NCBI RefSeq assembly: GCF_009932475.1
Contig: NZ_BJOV01000005.1
Span: forward strand, 2,108,001 to 2,172,000
Length of the DNA stretch: 64,000 bases
Direction: 5' to 3'
Source: Gordonia spumicola
GTDB lineage: Bacteria; Actinomycetota; Actinomycetes; Mycobacteriales; Mycobacteriaceae
The position numbers and the translations under genes were made by a program. The notes below the pieces were generated by a model, which saw only the letters and a list, made by a program, of their open reading frames with translations, searched no databases and was not told the DNA's origin. Positions 1-8,715 of the stretch are shown here, in pieces (the stretch's first letter is position 1; every line of letters starts with the position of its first letter).

Positions 1-1
1 C

Positions 2-778
2 GCCCAATACCTCTCCTGGATCGGATCCGTCCTCACCCTCGACTTCGGGACGAGCTATCAGGTGGGCGGCAGCATCGGCGACCTCGTGTCGTTCGGCCTC
101 ACCAACACCCTGGTCCTCACGTCGGCCGCCGCCGTCGTCGCGACCGCCCTCGGTGTGGCGTTGAGCCTCGCCGCGACCATCCGACCCACCAGGTGGCTCA
201 GCGCACTGCTGACCGGAGTCAACGCAGTCGCGATCGCCCTGCCGACCTTCGTGGTCGGCATCGCGCTGATCTTCCTCTTCGGCGTCCGCTGGCGGCTCCT
301 CCCGGCGGGCGGCACTCCCCCGGACGGCTTCACCGACGACCTGTGGATCACGGCGCAGTACCTCGCCCTGCCCGCGATCACCCTCGGCCTGCCCGCGGGC
401 GCGATGCTCGCGCGGTTCCTCACCGAGGCTCTCCAGACCGAACTGACCCAGCCGTACGCGGTCACGGCGATCGCTACCGGCGCGTCTCGACGCGACGTGG
501 TGTGCCATCACGCGCTGCGCAACGCGTTGCCGTCGACGATCACCGCTTTCGGTCTCATCGTCGGAGCCCTGCTCGGCGGCGCCGTGCTGGTCGAGTCGAT
601 ATTCGGCTGGCCCGGGCTCGGCCTGCTCACCGAGGAGGGCATCTCCGCACGCGACTATCCGCTCGTCCAGATCCTCGTCCTGCTGTCGGTGACGGTGTTC
701 GTCGTCATCCAACTCGCCGCGGACGTCGTCCACGCATGGCTCGATCCCCGAATCCGATTGGCAGGTGCCGCCGCATGA
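2..778 (+). CDS. Dipeptide/oligopeptide ABC transporter permease, DppB type (5' end cut by window)
   Basis: Inner-membrane permease of a peptide/nickel-type ABC importer. The reading frame is open from base 2, so the start codon lies outside the window; about 258 C-terminal residues remain. The visible N-terminal part (TLDFGTSY just before residue VGGSIGDLV) matches the conserved stretch before the core membrane domain in DppB/GsiC proteins. Several hydrophobic segments follow, then an EAA-loop-like stretch (ATGASRRDVVCHHALRNALP) that contacts the ATPase, and the C-terminal IFGWPGLG motif typical of this family. The stop overlaps the start of the next permease as ATGA. The substrate cannot be read from the permease. 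Confidence 0.9.
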   Translation, partial: AQYLSWIGSVLTLDFGTSYQVGGSIGDLVSFGLTNTLVLTSAAAVVATALGVALSLAATIRPTRWLSALLTGVNAVAIALPTFVVGIALIFLFGVRWRLLPAGGTPPDGFTDDLWITAQYLALPAITLGLPAGAMLARFLTEALQTELTQPYAVTAIATGASRRDVVCHHALRNALPSTITAFGLIVGALLGGAVLVESIFGWPGLGLLTEEGISARDYPLVQILVLLSVTVFVVIQLAADVVHAWLDPRIRLAGAAA

Positions 779-1686
779 CAACCACCCTCTCCTCCGTCGA
801 CTCGTCGCCGACCGACCTCGGCCCGGGTTTGATCCCCGAGTCGCCGTCCGACCGCGACTCCCGGCCCATCCGGCGTCCGGTGTGGAAGAGCGTGTTCCGT
901 GGGTCCGGACTCGTCGGCACGTTCCTGGTGCTGGCAGTCGTCCTCGCCGGAGTGTTCGGGCCGCTGCTCGTCTCCTACGCGCCCGACCAGCAGATCGACG
1001 GGGCCTACCTGTTGGCCCCGAGTTCCGAGCACTGGTTCGGCACGGACGACGTGAACCGGGACGTCCTGTCGCGCATCGTCTCCGGCATCCGCGTCGACCT
1101 GCTCATCGTGGCGATCGCCGTGCCGGTCGGCGCGGCCGTCGGCACGCTCGTCGGGCTGGTCGGCGTCTCGTTCCGGCGGGCGGACGGCGTGGTCCAGCGC
1201 GTCTTCGACGTGATCCTCGCGTTCCCCGCCCTCATCCTGGGCATCGCACTGGTCGCGATCCTCGAACCGGGGGCGGTCACCGTCGGGATCGTCATCGCGA
1301 TCGCCGAGATCCCGATCTTCGGTCGACTCGTGCGGACGTCCGTGCTGCGGGTCCGCGAACAGCCGTATGTCGAGGCCGCCCGGGTGAGCGGCGCGGGCGG
1401 TGGCCGGATCCTGTTCCGGCACGTACTGCCGAACTCCGTCGAGGCTCTCGGAGTGCAGTTCGCGCTGTCCCTGTCGCTCGGCGTCTTCATCAGCGGAGCG
1501 CTGAGCTATCTCGGGATCGGAGTGGTGCCGCCGACCCCGTCGCTCGGCGGCCTCCTCGCCGCGGGCAACGGCTACCTCGAGACCGACCCTTGGCTTGCGC
1601 TCGGCCCACTCATCGTCGTATCGGCCCTCGTCCTGGGCCTCTATCTGATCGCGCAGTCGATCTCGTCCGACCGAAGGAGCCAGTAG
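775..1686 (+). CDS. Dipeptide/oligopeptide ABC transporter permease, DppC type
   Basis: Second permease of the importer, 303 aa, the usual length for DppC. ATG at 775 overlaps the upstream stop by 4 bases, which fixes the start and implies translational coupling. A roughly 45-residue cytoplasmic N-terminus precedes the first membrane segment (GTFLVLAVVLAGVFGPLL). The signature HWFGTDDVNRDVLSRIV after it is characteristic of DppC-family permeases. The EAA loop is EAARVSGAGGGRILFRHVLPN, and the C-terminus carries ALSYLGIGVVPPTPSLG, a DppC hallmark. It should pair with the upstream DppB subunit and be driven by the ATPase gene 2 bases downstream. Confidence 0.92.
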   Translation: MTTTLSSVDSSPTDLGPGLIPESPSDRDSRPIRRPVWKSVFRGSGLVGTFLVLAVVLAGVFGPLLVSYAPDQQIDGAYLLAPSSEHWFGTDDVNRDVLSRIVSGIRVDLLIVAIAVPVGAAVGTLVGLVGVSFRRADGVVQRVFDVILAFPALILGIALVAILEPGAVTVGIVIAIAEIPIFGRLVRTSVLRVREQPYVEAARVSGAGGGRILFRHVLPNSVEALGVQFALSLSLGVFISGALSYLGIGVVPPTPSLGGLLAAGNGYLETDPWLALGPLIVVSALVLGLYLIAQSISSDRRSQ

Positions 1687-1688
1687 AC

Positions 1689-3308
1689 ATGACACGAGCA
1701 CTCGAGGTCACCGACCTCCACGTCACATTCGACTATCCGCGGCCCGCCGTCGCGGGCATCAGCCTGCACGTGGACGCGGGCGAGATCGTCGCGCTCGTCG
1801 GCGAATCCGGATCGGGCAAGACGATGACCGCGCGGGCCGCCATCGGCCTGCTTCCGCCGAAGGCGAAAGCCACCGGTTCGGTCAAGGTGGACGGACTCGA
1901 AGTCCTCGACCTCGACGAACACGAGTGGACGTCGGTCCGCGGCGCCCGGGTCGCGATGATCTTCCAGGAGCCGCAGACCGCGCTCAACCCCGTGCAGACC
2001 GTCGGCTGGCAACTCCGGCAGGCCCTGACCCGGCACGGCAGGCTCTCACGAGCCGAGGCCAGACGCCGTGCACTCGAACTCCTGACTCTCGTCGAGATCC
2101 CCGATCCGGCGACCCGGCTCGGCCACTATCCGCATCAGTTGTCGGGCGGACAGAAGCAGCGCGTGGTGATCGCTCTCGCGCTCGCCGGCGATCCGGCGTT
2201 GCTGTTGGCCGACGAGCCGACCACCGCACTCGACGTGTCGGTGCAACGCGACATCCTCGACCTGCTGGTCCGGCTCCGCGACCGCACCGGGGCCGGCATC
2301 CTGTTGATCACCCACAACCTCGGTGTCGTCGCCGAGATCGCCGACCGGGTGGTCGTCGTCCAACTCGGCGAGACCATCGAGACCGGCGACGTGCACAGCC
2401 TGTTCGCGGCTCCGCGCGAACCGTACACTCGGCGACTGCTCGCGGCGGTCCCCCGCCTCACCGGCGTGCCGGAGAGCCCGCCGACCGCGGACGTCGACGA
2501 CCCGATCCTGGAGATCGAGGACGTCACCGTCCGGCACCCGGGACGCTTCGGATCGCGACCGCACACCGCGCTGTCTGAGATCACCCTCGATGTCGCGCCT
2601 GGCGAGGTCCTCGGGGTGGTCGGCGAGTCCGGATCGGGCAAAACGACGCTCGGCCGGGCGATCGGCGGGCTGGTGCCGGTGGCCGACGGTCGCATCCTGA
2701 TCGACGGCGAGGACGTCTCGACGGCCCGTGGGGCACGTCTGCGCGCGCTGCGTCGCCGTATCGCGTTCGTCCCGCAGGACCCGACCGCGTCCCTGAATCC
2801 GCGGCTGCGGATCGGCGAGTCGATCCGCGAACCACTCGACATCCAGCGCATCGGCGACCGCGCGTCCCGTGATCGACGAGTCTCCGAATTGCTCGACGCG
2901 GTGCAGTTGCCGACGTCGTTCGCCGCCCGACTGCCCCACGAACTGTCGGGCGGACAGCGTCAACGCGTGGCCCTCGCCAGGGCACTGTCGGCGAGTCCGG
3001 AACTGCTGATCGCCGACGAGCCGACGAGCGCCCTCGACGTGTCGGTGCAGGCCAAGGTGCTGGAACTCTTCGCCGACCTGCAGTCGGAATTCGGGTTCGC
3101 CGCACTGTTCATCAGCCACGACCTCGCCGTCGTCCGGCAGGTGTCCGACAGGGTGGCCGTGCTCCGCTCGGGCCGACTCGTGGAGACCGGGTGGGCCGAC
3201 GACCTCTTCGCCTCTCCGGTCACCGACTACACGCGCGCCCTCGTCGACGCGGTCCCGGTGCCCGACCCGGATCGTGTGCGCGCCGGACGGCCCGCGGTCC
3301 CGGCCTGA
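1689..3308 (+). CDS. Peptide ABC transporter ATPase with two fused nucleotide-binding domains (DppD-DppF fusion)
   Basis: Cytoplasmic ATPase, 539 aa, holding two complete ABC domains in one chain. The N-terminal half has Walker A GESGSGKTMT, signature LSGGQKQR and Walker B LLLADEPT. The C-terminal half has GESGSGKTTL, LSGGQRQR and LLIADEPT. Both halves keep the family QEPQTALNP/QDPTASLNP Q-loop context of peptide-transporter ATPases, so both sites look active. DppD/DppF are usually separate proteins; the fused form is common in actinobacteria. ATG at 1689 lies 2 bases after the DppC stop. The solute-binding protein is probably upstream, outside the window. Confidence 0.93.
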   Translation: MTRALEVTDLHVTFDYPRPAVAGISLHVDAGEIVALVGESGSGKTMTARAAIGLLPPKAKATGSVKVDGLEVLDLDEHEWTSVRGARVAMIFQEPQTALNPVQTVGWQLRQALTRHGRLSRAEARRRALELLTLVEIPDPATRLGHYPHQLSGGQKQRVVIALALAGDPALLLADEPTTALDVSVQRDILDLLVRLRDRTGAGILLITHNLGVVAEIADRVVVVQLGETIETGDVHSLFAAPREPYTRRLLAAVPRLTGVPESPPTADVDDPILEIEDVTVRHPGRFGSRPHTALSEITLDVAPGEVLGVVGESGSGKTTLGRAIGGLVPVADGRILIDGEDVSTARGARLRALRRRIAFVPQDPTASLNPRLRIGESIREPLDIQRIGDRASRDRRVSELLDAVQLPTSFAARLPHELSGGQRQRVALARALSASPELLIADEPTSALDVSVQAKVLELFADLQSEFGFAALFISHDLAVVRQVSDRVAVLRSGRLVETGWADDLFASPVTDYTRALVDAVPVPDPDRVRAGRPAVPA

Positions 3309-3311
3309 GCG

Positions 3312-3746
3312 CTACCGCCGCAAGGCGAGGGTGAGGATCGGGTACGGTAGGCCGTCGCCGTCGAGGTCCGAGCGGGCGACCTGCTCGAAGCCCCGGCGAC
3401 GGTAGAACTCGACGGCATGCGGGTTCTGCTCGTTGACGTCGAGTTCCGTGACTTCGAGCCGCTCGATCGCGTCATCGAGCAGACGAGTGCCCACCCCCGT
3501 CCCTCGGACGTCGTCGTGGACGAACAGCATCTCGAGACGGTTCTCGGCGACGCCGGAGAACCCGACGATCCGACCCTGATGCTCGGCGACGGTGAGCGTC
3601 ACATTCGGCAGGTAGTCCCCGGGCAACGCCCGCTCGATCTCGGCGAAGTGCTCGGTCGCGAGGAAGTCGTGGGTGGCCGTCACCGCGCTCCGCCACACAC
3701 CGACGATCGCCGGGTAGTCGTCGACGCCGGGTTCTCGAAGGATCAA
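3312..3746 (-). CDS. GNAT family N-acetyltransferase
   Basis: Predicted cytoplasmic acetyl-CoA-dependent N-acyltransferase, 144 aa, a normal single-domain GNAT length. The acetyl-CoA pyrophosphate-binding motif A is visible as VHDDVRGTGVGTRLLD, and the C-terminal NPHAVEFYRRRGFE is the usual motif B of this fold. The acceptor cannot be inferred; the closest general type is the YjaB/small-molecule GNAT group. Its ATG overlaps the stop of the upstream peroxiredoxin gene by 4 bases, so the two are co-transcribed and probably translationally coupled. Confidence 0.88.
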   Translation of the reverse strand: MILREPGVDDYPAIVGVWRSAVTATHDFLATEHFAEIERALPGDYLPNVTLTVAEHQGRIVGFSGVAENRLEMLFVHDDVRGTGVGTRLLDDAIERLEVTELDVNEQNPHAVEFYRRRGFEQVARSDLDGDGLPYPILTLALRR

Positions 3747-4198
3747 CCGAGTGCTTTGAGGGCGCGGTCGGCGTGGACGTTCATGTTCACCTCGGACGCG
3801 ATGACGTCGGCGACGGTGCCGTCGGCGCGGATCGCGAACGTGGTGCGCTTGGTCGGCATGCCGATCGCCCCGAACAGTCTGCTGCGGCGCACCCCGTACG
3901 CCTCGGCGACGGCGCCGTCGACGTCGGCCAACAGCGGGTAGTCGAGACTGTGCTTGTCGGTCCAGTCGCTCTGCTTCGTCACATCGTCGCGGCTGATGCC
4001 GATCCGCTGGACTCCCGCCGTCGCGAAGTCGGACGCCAGATCGCGGAAGTAGCAGGCCTCCTTGGTGCAGCCGGGCGTGAACGCCGCCGGATAGAAGAAC
4101 AGCGCGACGGGTCCGTCGGCGAGGAGCTCCGACAAGCGTCGGACCTCGCCCTTCTGGTCGGGCAGAGCGAAGTCGGGCGCGGTGTCACCGGGTTTCAT
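3743..4198 (-). CDS. Peroxiredoxin, BCP/AhpC-TSA type
   Basis: Thiol peroxidase of 151 aa that would reduce hydrogen peroxide and organic hydroperoxides. The active-site motif PAAFTPGC carries the peroxidatic Cys44, with Cys49 five residues later in the position used as resolving cysteine by bacterioferritin-comigratory (BCP) proteins. The N-terminus GDTAPDFALPDQKG is typical of the family. It is the first gene of a two-gene leftward unit with a GNAT gene. No redox-responsive operator was recognised upstream. Confidence 0.92.
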   Translation of the reverse strand: MKPGDTAPDFALPDQKGEVRRLSELLADGPVALFFYPAAFTPGCTKEACYFRDLASDFATAGVQRIGISRDDVTKQSDWTDKHSLDYPLLADVDGAVAEAYGVRRSRLFGAIGMPTKRTTFAIRADGTVADVIASEVNMNVHADRALKALG

Positions 4199-4273
4199 CC
4201 CTCCACCGTAGCGAGTTCACCGCGGCCCGCGTGGCGCGGGAACCGCACACCGAGCCGCCGCGTCTGACCTTGT

Positions 4274-5173
4274 ATGAGGGATTCAGGCGTGTATCCGGCA
4301 TCCGCGCTGCTAGTGCTCGGATTCGATCGGAAGACGATTCGTCGAGCTGTTCTCTCCGGCGATCTCATACAACTGCGTTGGGGATGGTTCGCCGCGGCGA
4401 ATCACGACACGCGCACCGCGTCCGCGGTGCGGGACGGCGGAGTGTCGACCTGTGTCGATGCCCTCAGGTTCCACGGCCTCTGGACCCCTCCCGGCCACAA
4501 CGGCCTGCATCTACGTCGCAGCTCGAACCTGAGCGGGAAGAACCCCGCGTGCCGACCACCGAGCGGGTGCGTCCGGTCGGCTCGCGAACCCGTCGACCCC
4601 ATTCCGGTCGCTCTGCTCTACGCCGTCGGCTGCCTTCCCCTCGACGAGTGGGTCGCGGTCTGCGACTCCTACCTCAACTCGACGGGAAACGACGTCGCCG
4701 ATCTGCTCGCCGCGATGGGCAAGCCTGGTCCCGCGGTGCTCCGCCGCCTCCGCTGGGTGGACGGTCGGTCCCAGTCCGGGACGGAGAGCATCGTGAGGGT
4801 CCGACTCAGGTCCGCGGGCTTCGACGTCGTCGTCCAGCCGCCGGTCGCCGGGGTGGGGCACGCCGATCTCCGGGTCGGCCGCCTGCTGATCGAGTGCGAC
4901 AGCGTCCTGCACCACGCGAGTCGAGCAGACTACGAACGCGATCATCACCGCGATCGCCGAGCGGTCGTCGACGGGTGGCTCGTCCTCCGGCTCACCTACG
5001 ACGACATCCTCTACGACTGGGACGGTGTGCTCGCCGACATCCTGTCGATCACCAGGCCGGACAGGCACCGCGCTCGCACGCCCCAGGCGATCGAGATGAT
5101 TCAAAAGTCAGTACTGCAATCGACACTGGAGGGCAATGTTCCCTCGGTGTTCGATCTCAGTACTGACTTTTGA
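4274..5173 (+). CDS. DUF559-type protein with Vsr-like nuclease fold and AbiEi-like N-terminus
   Basis: 299 aa protein of a family abundant in mycolic-acid actinobacteria and often labelled 'type IV toxin-antitoxin AbiEi domain' or DUF559. The N-terminal part (about 1-70) looks like a small winged-helix region. The C-terminal part (about 165-270) has the pattern of a very-short-patch/restriction-like endonuclease fold, with ADLRVGRLLIECDSVLHHAS giving the D..E..D acidic residues and a C-terminal LRLTYDDIL. Biological role is unknown, and no toxin gene is adjacent. The last 24 codons, including the stop, lie inside a long inverted repeat (5101-5173), so the normal C-terminus may have been altered or the gene may read through its own terminator. 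Confidence 0.75.
   Translation: MRDSGVYPASALLVLGFDRKTIRRAVLSGDLIQLRWGWFAAANHDTRTASAVRDGGVSTCVDALRFHGLWTPPGHNGLHLRRSSNLSGKNPACRPPSGCVRSAREPVDPIPVALLYAVGCLPLDEWVAVCDSYLNSTGNDVADLLAAMGKPGPAVLRRLRWVDGRSQSGTESIVRVRLRSAGFDVVVQPPVAGVGHADLRVGRLLIECDSVLHHASRADYERDHHRDRRAVVDGWLVLRLTYDDILYDWDGVLADILSITRPDRHRARTPQAIEMIQKSVLQSTLEGNVPSVFDLSTDF
5101..5173. terminator. Long inverted repeat, probable bidirectional terminator
   Basis: A perfect 16-bp inverted repeat: TCAAAAGTCAGTACTG at 5101-5116 and its reverse complement at 5158-5173. The 41 bases between them contain a second, bulged stem (ACACTGGAGGG against CCCTCGGTGT). It lies between two convergent genes and overlaps the 3' end and stop codon of the rightward one. 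A short T run (CTTTT) closes the right arm, and the same occurs on the other strand, as expected for a two-way terminator. A small palindromic insertion is an alternative. Confidence 0.65.
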
Positions 5174-5181
5174 TCGCCCGG

Positions 5182-5802
5182 TCACCCATCACTGCCAACC
5201 GGGTAATGGTGGTCGTCAACCCAGGGCGGAGGAGGCGGCCAACGCTCTCCCTGAGCGATCACACCGTCGGCAGCGAGTCGCTCATAGTCCTCGTCGTCGA
5301 GTTCACGGATCTCGTACGGCCCGACCCACATGCTCCTCGGATACTCCCGATTCCGAAGCTGGTTCGCCCGGTAGGTCGCCTCGAAACACGCGCGACGCCC
5401 GCGAGGGTCAGAGCGACGCCGGATGCCCCATAAGACCTCGTCGTCAAGAAAGGCTCGAGCGGCGGAGCAGCGCAGCTCACCGGAACTGTCGACTGCCCAG
5501 AACTGTCCGCAGTCCTCGCAGCAGTGATCAAACCGAGAGGCGACACAGCCGACGAACGTGACCCACTCGGGATACCACGACGGCCACGGTTCGAACAGCC
5601 CCGCCACCAGAATCCACGTCTTCCCACCGTGACACGACGGGCACGTCGGGCGCGGGTACGCGAAGGCCCACGCCTGGCGCTCGGGAGATTGAGGATGTGC
5701 ACTCAGATAGTGACCACCGCGTTTGCGCGTCGGTACCGGCGGCACCGCGGCGTTCCACGGTGTCGCACGTTGGCGCGGTGCGCGTCTGCGAGACCTCTTC
5801 AT
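5182..5802 (-). CDS. Hypothetical protein with cysteine-rich zinc-ribbon-like motifs
   Basis: Unrecognised protein of 206 aa. The first 30 residues are very basic and proline-rich (KRSRRRAPRQRATPW), then a cysteine-rich middle follows: CPSCHGGKTW, then CVASRFDHCCEDCGQFW. These could form one or two zinc ribbons. The C-terminal half is rich in aromatic and charged residues and ends in a proline run before WVDDHHYPVG. No membrane segment or signal peptide is seen. It stands alone, convergent with the DUF559 gene across the inverted repeat. Function unknown; a nucleic-acid-binding role would be a guess from the ribbons alone. Confidence 0.6.
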   Translation of the reverse strand: MKRSRRRAPRQRATPWNAAVPPVPTRKRGGHYLSAHPQSPERQAWAFAYPRPTCPSCHGGKTWILVAGLFEPWPSWYPEWVTFVGCVASRFDHCCEDCGQFWAVDSSGELRCSAARAFLDDEVLWGIRRRSDPRGRRACFEATYRANQLRNREYPRSMWVGPYEIRELDDEDYERLAADGVIAQGERWPPPPPWVDDHHYPVGSDG

Positions 5803-5843
5803 GTCCGGATGGTCCCATCCGGGTACGACACGTCCGCTGCTGA

Positions 5844-6512
5844 TCAGGCGAGGCCCGCGTCGTGCATGAGGATCGCCACCTGGACGCGGTTGGACGCGCC
5901 GAGCTTGGCGAAGATGTGTGAGATGTGAGCCTTCACGGTCGGAACGCTCATGAACAGTTCGGCGGCGATCTCGGCGTTCGACGCCCCCTTCGCCAGGCAG
6001 ACGGCCACATCGCGTTCGCGTTCGGTGAGGTCGCCGACCGCCTTCTCCGCCCGGTCCGCGCGGTCGTCGCCGCGACCGTCGACCACCTGTTTGATCAGTG
6101 CGGCCGTGACCGACGGGCTCAGCGCGGGCTGACCGGACAGCACGTTGTCGATGGCGGTGACGATGTCGCGGGGCGGGGTGTCCTTCAGCAGGAAGCCGTC
6201 CGCTCCGACGGCGAGTGCGCGGACGACGTAGTCGTCGGCGTCGAACGTCGTCAGGACGATCACGGCGGGCGGGTCGGGCAGGCCCTTGAACTCGCCGGTC
6301 GCCGCTATGCCGTCGAGCACCGGCATCCGCAGGTCCATCAGCACCAGGTCGACGGGGTCCGTCTCGTACCGTTCGAGCGCCTCTCGACCGTCGCCCGCCT
6401 CGGCGACGACGTCGAAACTCCCGCCGAGCATCAGCCGGAGCCCCGACCGCACGAGCGGGTCGTCGTCGACGAGCATGATGCGCCGTCTGGCCGGCGCGGA
6501 CTGTTCCCTCAC
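5844..6512 (-). CDS. NarL/LuxR-family response regulator
   Basis: Transcriptional response regulator, 222 aa. The receiver domain (about 10-130) shows the acidic pair Asp16-Asp17 (LVDDDPLVRSG), the phospho-acceptor Asp60 in LVLMDLRMP, and the conserved Lys in FLLKDTPP. The C-terminal LuxR-type HTH (about 155-220) reads LTERERDVAVCLAKGASNAE. GTG at 6512 is chosen because it overlaps the stop of the upstream kinase as GTGA; longer in-frame extensions lie inside the kinase gene. It should be phosphorylated by that kinase. The divergent ABC transporter at 7801 is the obvious candidate target, as in DesKR/LiaRS-like arrangements. Confidence 0.92.
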   Translation of the reverse strand: MREQSAPARRRIMLVDDDPLVRSGLRLMLGGSFDVVAEAGDGREALERYETDPVDLVLMDLRMPVLDGIAATGEFKGLPDPPAVIVLTTFDADDYVVRALAVGADGFLLKDTPPRDIVTAIDNVLSGQPALSPSVTAALIKQVVDGRGDDRADRAEKAVGDLTERERDVAVCLAKGASNAEIAAELFMSVPTVKAHISHIFAKLGASNRVQVAILMHDAGLA

Positions 6513-7666
6513 GCCTGCCACGGTAACCACACCCGCAGTTCGAAGGCGCGGTCGACGGTCCTCGCCGACTGCCTGCCGCCGTGCAGGGCGACGCGCTCGG
6601 CCAGGCCGACGAGGCCGAACCCCGATTCGGGCGCCGCGGTGGCCGCCACGGACAACGGGTTCACCACCAGCAGATCCAATCCGTCGCCGACACCACCGGA
6701 CATCGCGATCCGCACACGACTCGCGGGCGCGTGCTTGCGCGCGTTGGTCAGCGCCTCCTGAACACACCGGTACAGGGTCCGACCCAGCACGTCCGGCAGC
6801 TCGGCGAGGTCGGCGTCGCAGTCGACGTCGATCCGCATCCCGGACCTGCGGTTCTCCTCGATCAACTCGTGGATGTCGTCGACGGTGGCCTGCGGCGGCT
6901 CGGGGTCGGCGTCGCCCGGCCCCTCCCGCAGGACGCCGAGCACCTCCCTGAGCTCGGTCAACGCCAGGTGCGACGTCTCCTGAATGGTCTGCGCCGTCTC
7001 CCGGATCTGTTCGGGCGGCAGATCGTCGCGGAAGGCGAGCGCCCCCGCGTGCATGCCGATCGTCGAGATCCGGTGGGCGAGGACGTCGTGCATCTCCCGC
7101 GCGATCCGCGTCCGCTCGGCGACCTGCGCCTCCCGCACCCGCGCATGTTGTTCGCCCTCGGCCAGCCGCGCCCGCAGCTGCCAGCTCGCAAGCAGTTCAC
7201 GGCGCGACCCCATGTACAGACCCCAGGCCACCGCCAGACCGAGGGCGACGAACAAGAACCCGAAGTCGGCGACGCCGATCGGCTCGTCCGACGGCGACTT
7301 CAACACGTACAGACCCGCGACGGAGCAGACGATCGTCACGACCGACTGGGGAATCAACTCGCGCCAACGACGACGCGTCGACAACGACACCAGCGCCAAC
7401 GCGGCCGGACCGGCCGCACACGCGGAGAACACGCCCGCCACGTTCGTGACCGTCGCCACGATCACCGGGTGCGTCCGCCGGTAGCGGACCACCACGCCGA
7501 GCATCACCAGCCCGACGGCGACGTCGGCGACCATCCACGACGGATGTTCCTCGAGCAGGTACGGCGCCCTCGGCAACATCGCCAGCACCGAGATCGCCGA
7601 CACCACGAGGACGCGCCACGACGTGCTCCACCGGGTCAACGTCGGCTGATAGTCCTCTGGGCGCAC
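6509..7666 (-). CDS. Two-component sensor histidine kinase, HisKA_3/NarL-partner type
   Basis: Membrane sensor kinase of 385 aa. The first 155 residues hold about five hydrophobic segments with no large extracellular loop, suggesting intramembrane or membrane-stress sensing. A coiled region leads into the HisKA_3 dimerisation domain with the phosphorylated His193 in REMHDVLAHRIS. The C-terminal HATPase_c domain shows VQEALTNARKHAPAS (N-box) and GFGLVGLAERV (G-box). The gene is translationally coupled to the response regulator downstream and faces an ABC transporter operon across about 130 bp, so it probably controls that transporter. Confidence 0.92.
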   Translation of the reverse strand: MRPEDYQPTLTRWSTSWRVLVVSAISVLAMLPRAPYLLEEHPSWMVADVAVGLVMLGVVVRYRRTHPVIVATVTNVAGVFSACAAGPAALALVSLSTRRRWRELIPQSVVTIVCSVAGLYVLKSPSDEPIGVADFGFLFVALGLAVAWGLYMGSRRELLASWQLRARLAEGEQHARVREAQVAERTRIAREMHDVLAHRISTIGMHAGALAFRDDLPPEQIRETAQTIQETSHLALTELREVLGVLREGPGDADPEPPQATVDDIHELIEENRRSGMRIDVDCDADLAELPDVLGRTLYRCVQEALTNARKHAPASRVRIAMSGGVGDGLDLLVVNPLSVAATAAPESGFGLVGLAERVALHGGRQSARTVDRAFELRVWLPWQA

Positions 7667-7800
7667 GAGTGCAAGGCTATCCCCGCCGCGAGTGCTCGCG
7701 CGCTCCTCCCGGGGTCGACATCGGTCTCATACTTTCGGATGAGGCGATTCGATCCCGGAGACGGATGTGCCGCGGGCCGCGGCCCGACAGGATGGAACGC

Positions 7801-8715
7801 ATGATCGAAGTGAAGAACCTCTCGAAGCGGTACGGCGATTTCGTCGCCGTCGACGATGTGTCGTTCACCTGCAAGCCGGGACGGGTGACCGGCTTCCTCG
7901 GACCGAACGGCGCGGGCAAGTCGACCACCATGCGCATCATCACCGGCCTCACCCCCGCGGGGACGGGGACGGCGACGATCAACGGCGTCGCCTACCGGGA
8001 CATCCCGAACCCGGCGACGCGCGTCGGCGTCCTGCTCGACGCATCGGCCCAGCACGCCGGACGCACGGGCGCCGAGATCCTCCGACTGACCGCCATGACG
8101 ATCGGGGCGCCGCAGTCCCGCGTCGACGAGGCCCTCGACATGGTCAGCCTCACCGCGGAGGAGGCCGGCCGCCGCGTCCGCAACTACTCGCTCGGCATGC
8201 GGCAGCGCCTCGGCATCGCGAACGCGCTGCTCGGCGACCCTCAGGTCCTGATCCTTGACGAGCCCGCCAACGGCCTCGACCCCGCGGGCATCCATTGGAT
8301 GCGCACGCTGCTCCGCCAGTACGCGGACCGCGGCGGAGCCGTCCTCCTGTCATCGCACCTGCTGCACGAGATCGAGATCATCGCCGACGACCTCATCGTC
8401 ATCGGACACGGCCGGATCGTCGCCCAGGGCACCAAGGAAGAACTGCTCGCGGGAACCGGGGCCGTGGTGCGCTCCGCCGACGACCAGCGTCTCGGCCAGG
8501 CGTTGTACACCGCCGGGATCCCGTTCCACGAGCGTCAGGACGGCGGTTTCACCGTCGAGCAGACGCCGGACGTGGTCGGCGTCGTCGCCCGCGACGCGGG
8601 AGTCGCGCTCGTCGAACTGCGCGGCGGCGACGGAGCCCGACTCGAGGAGATGTTCCTCCAGCTCACCCAGCAGACCCAACGCGAACAACCGACATTCCAG
8701 GGAGTCCAGCGATGA
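7801..8715 (+). CDS. ABC transporter ATP-binding protein (exporter, CcmA/DrrA type)
   Basis: ATPase subunit of 304 aa for an ABC-2-type exporter. Walker A is GPNGAGKSTTM, the signature is YSLGMRQRLG, and Walker B is VLILDEPANGLDP, all diagnostic of the DrrA/BcrA class involved in drug or lipid export or self-immunity. A C-terminal roughly 80-residue extension follows the ABC core, as is normal in this class. ATG 7801 gives the family-typical start MIEVKNLSKRYG; ATG 7792, three codons upstream, is also possible. The stop overlaps the permease start. Divergent from the two-component genes, which are likely regulators. Confidence 0.9.
   Translation: MIEVKNLSKRYGDFVAVDDVSFTCKPGRVTGFLGPNGAGKSTTMRIITGLTPAGTGTATINGVAYRDIPNPATRVGVLLDASAQHAGRTGAEILRLTAMTIGAPQSRVDEALDMVSLTAEEAGRRVRNYSLGMRQRLGIANALLGDPQVLILDEPANGLDPAGIHWMRTLLRQYADRGGAVLLSSHLLHEIEIIADDLIVIGHGRIVAQGTKEELLAGTGAVVRSADDQRLGQALYTAGIPFHERQDGGFTVEQTPDVVGVVARDAGVALVELRGGDGARLEEMFLQLTQQTQREQPTFQGVQR

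Noticed and set aside
655..1701. Long minus-strand frames under the permease and ATPase genes, and similar shadows elsewhere
   Set aside because: High-GC shadow frames, Arg/Asp-rich, with no domain; the opposite strand has clear genes.
4274..5173. Complete type IV toxin-antitoxin system
   Set aside because: Only the AbiEi-like/DUF559 protein is present; no AbiEii-type toxin is adjacent.
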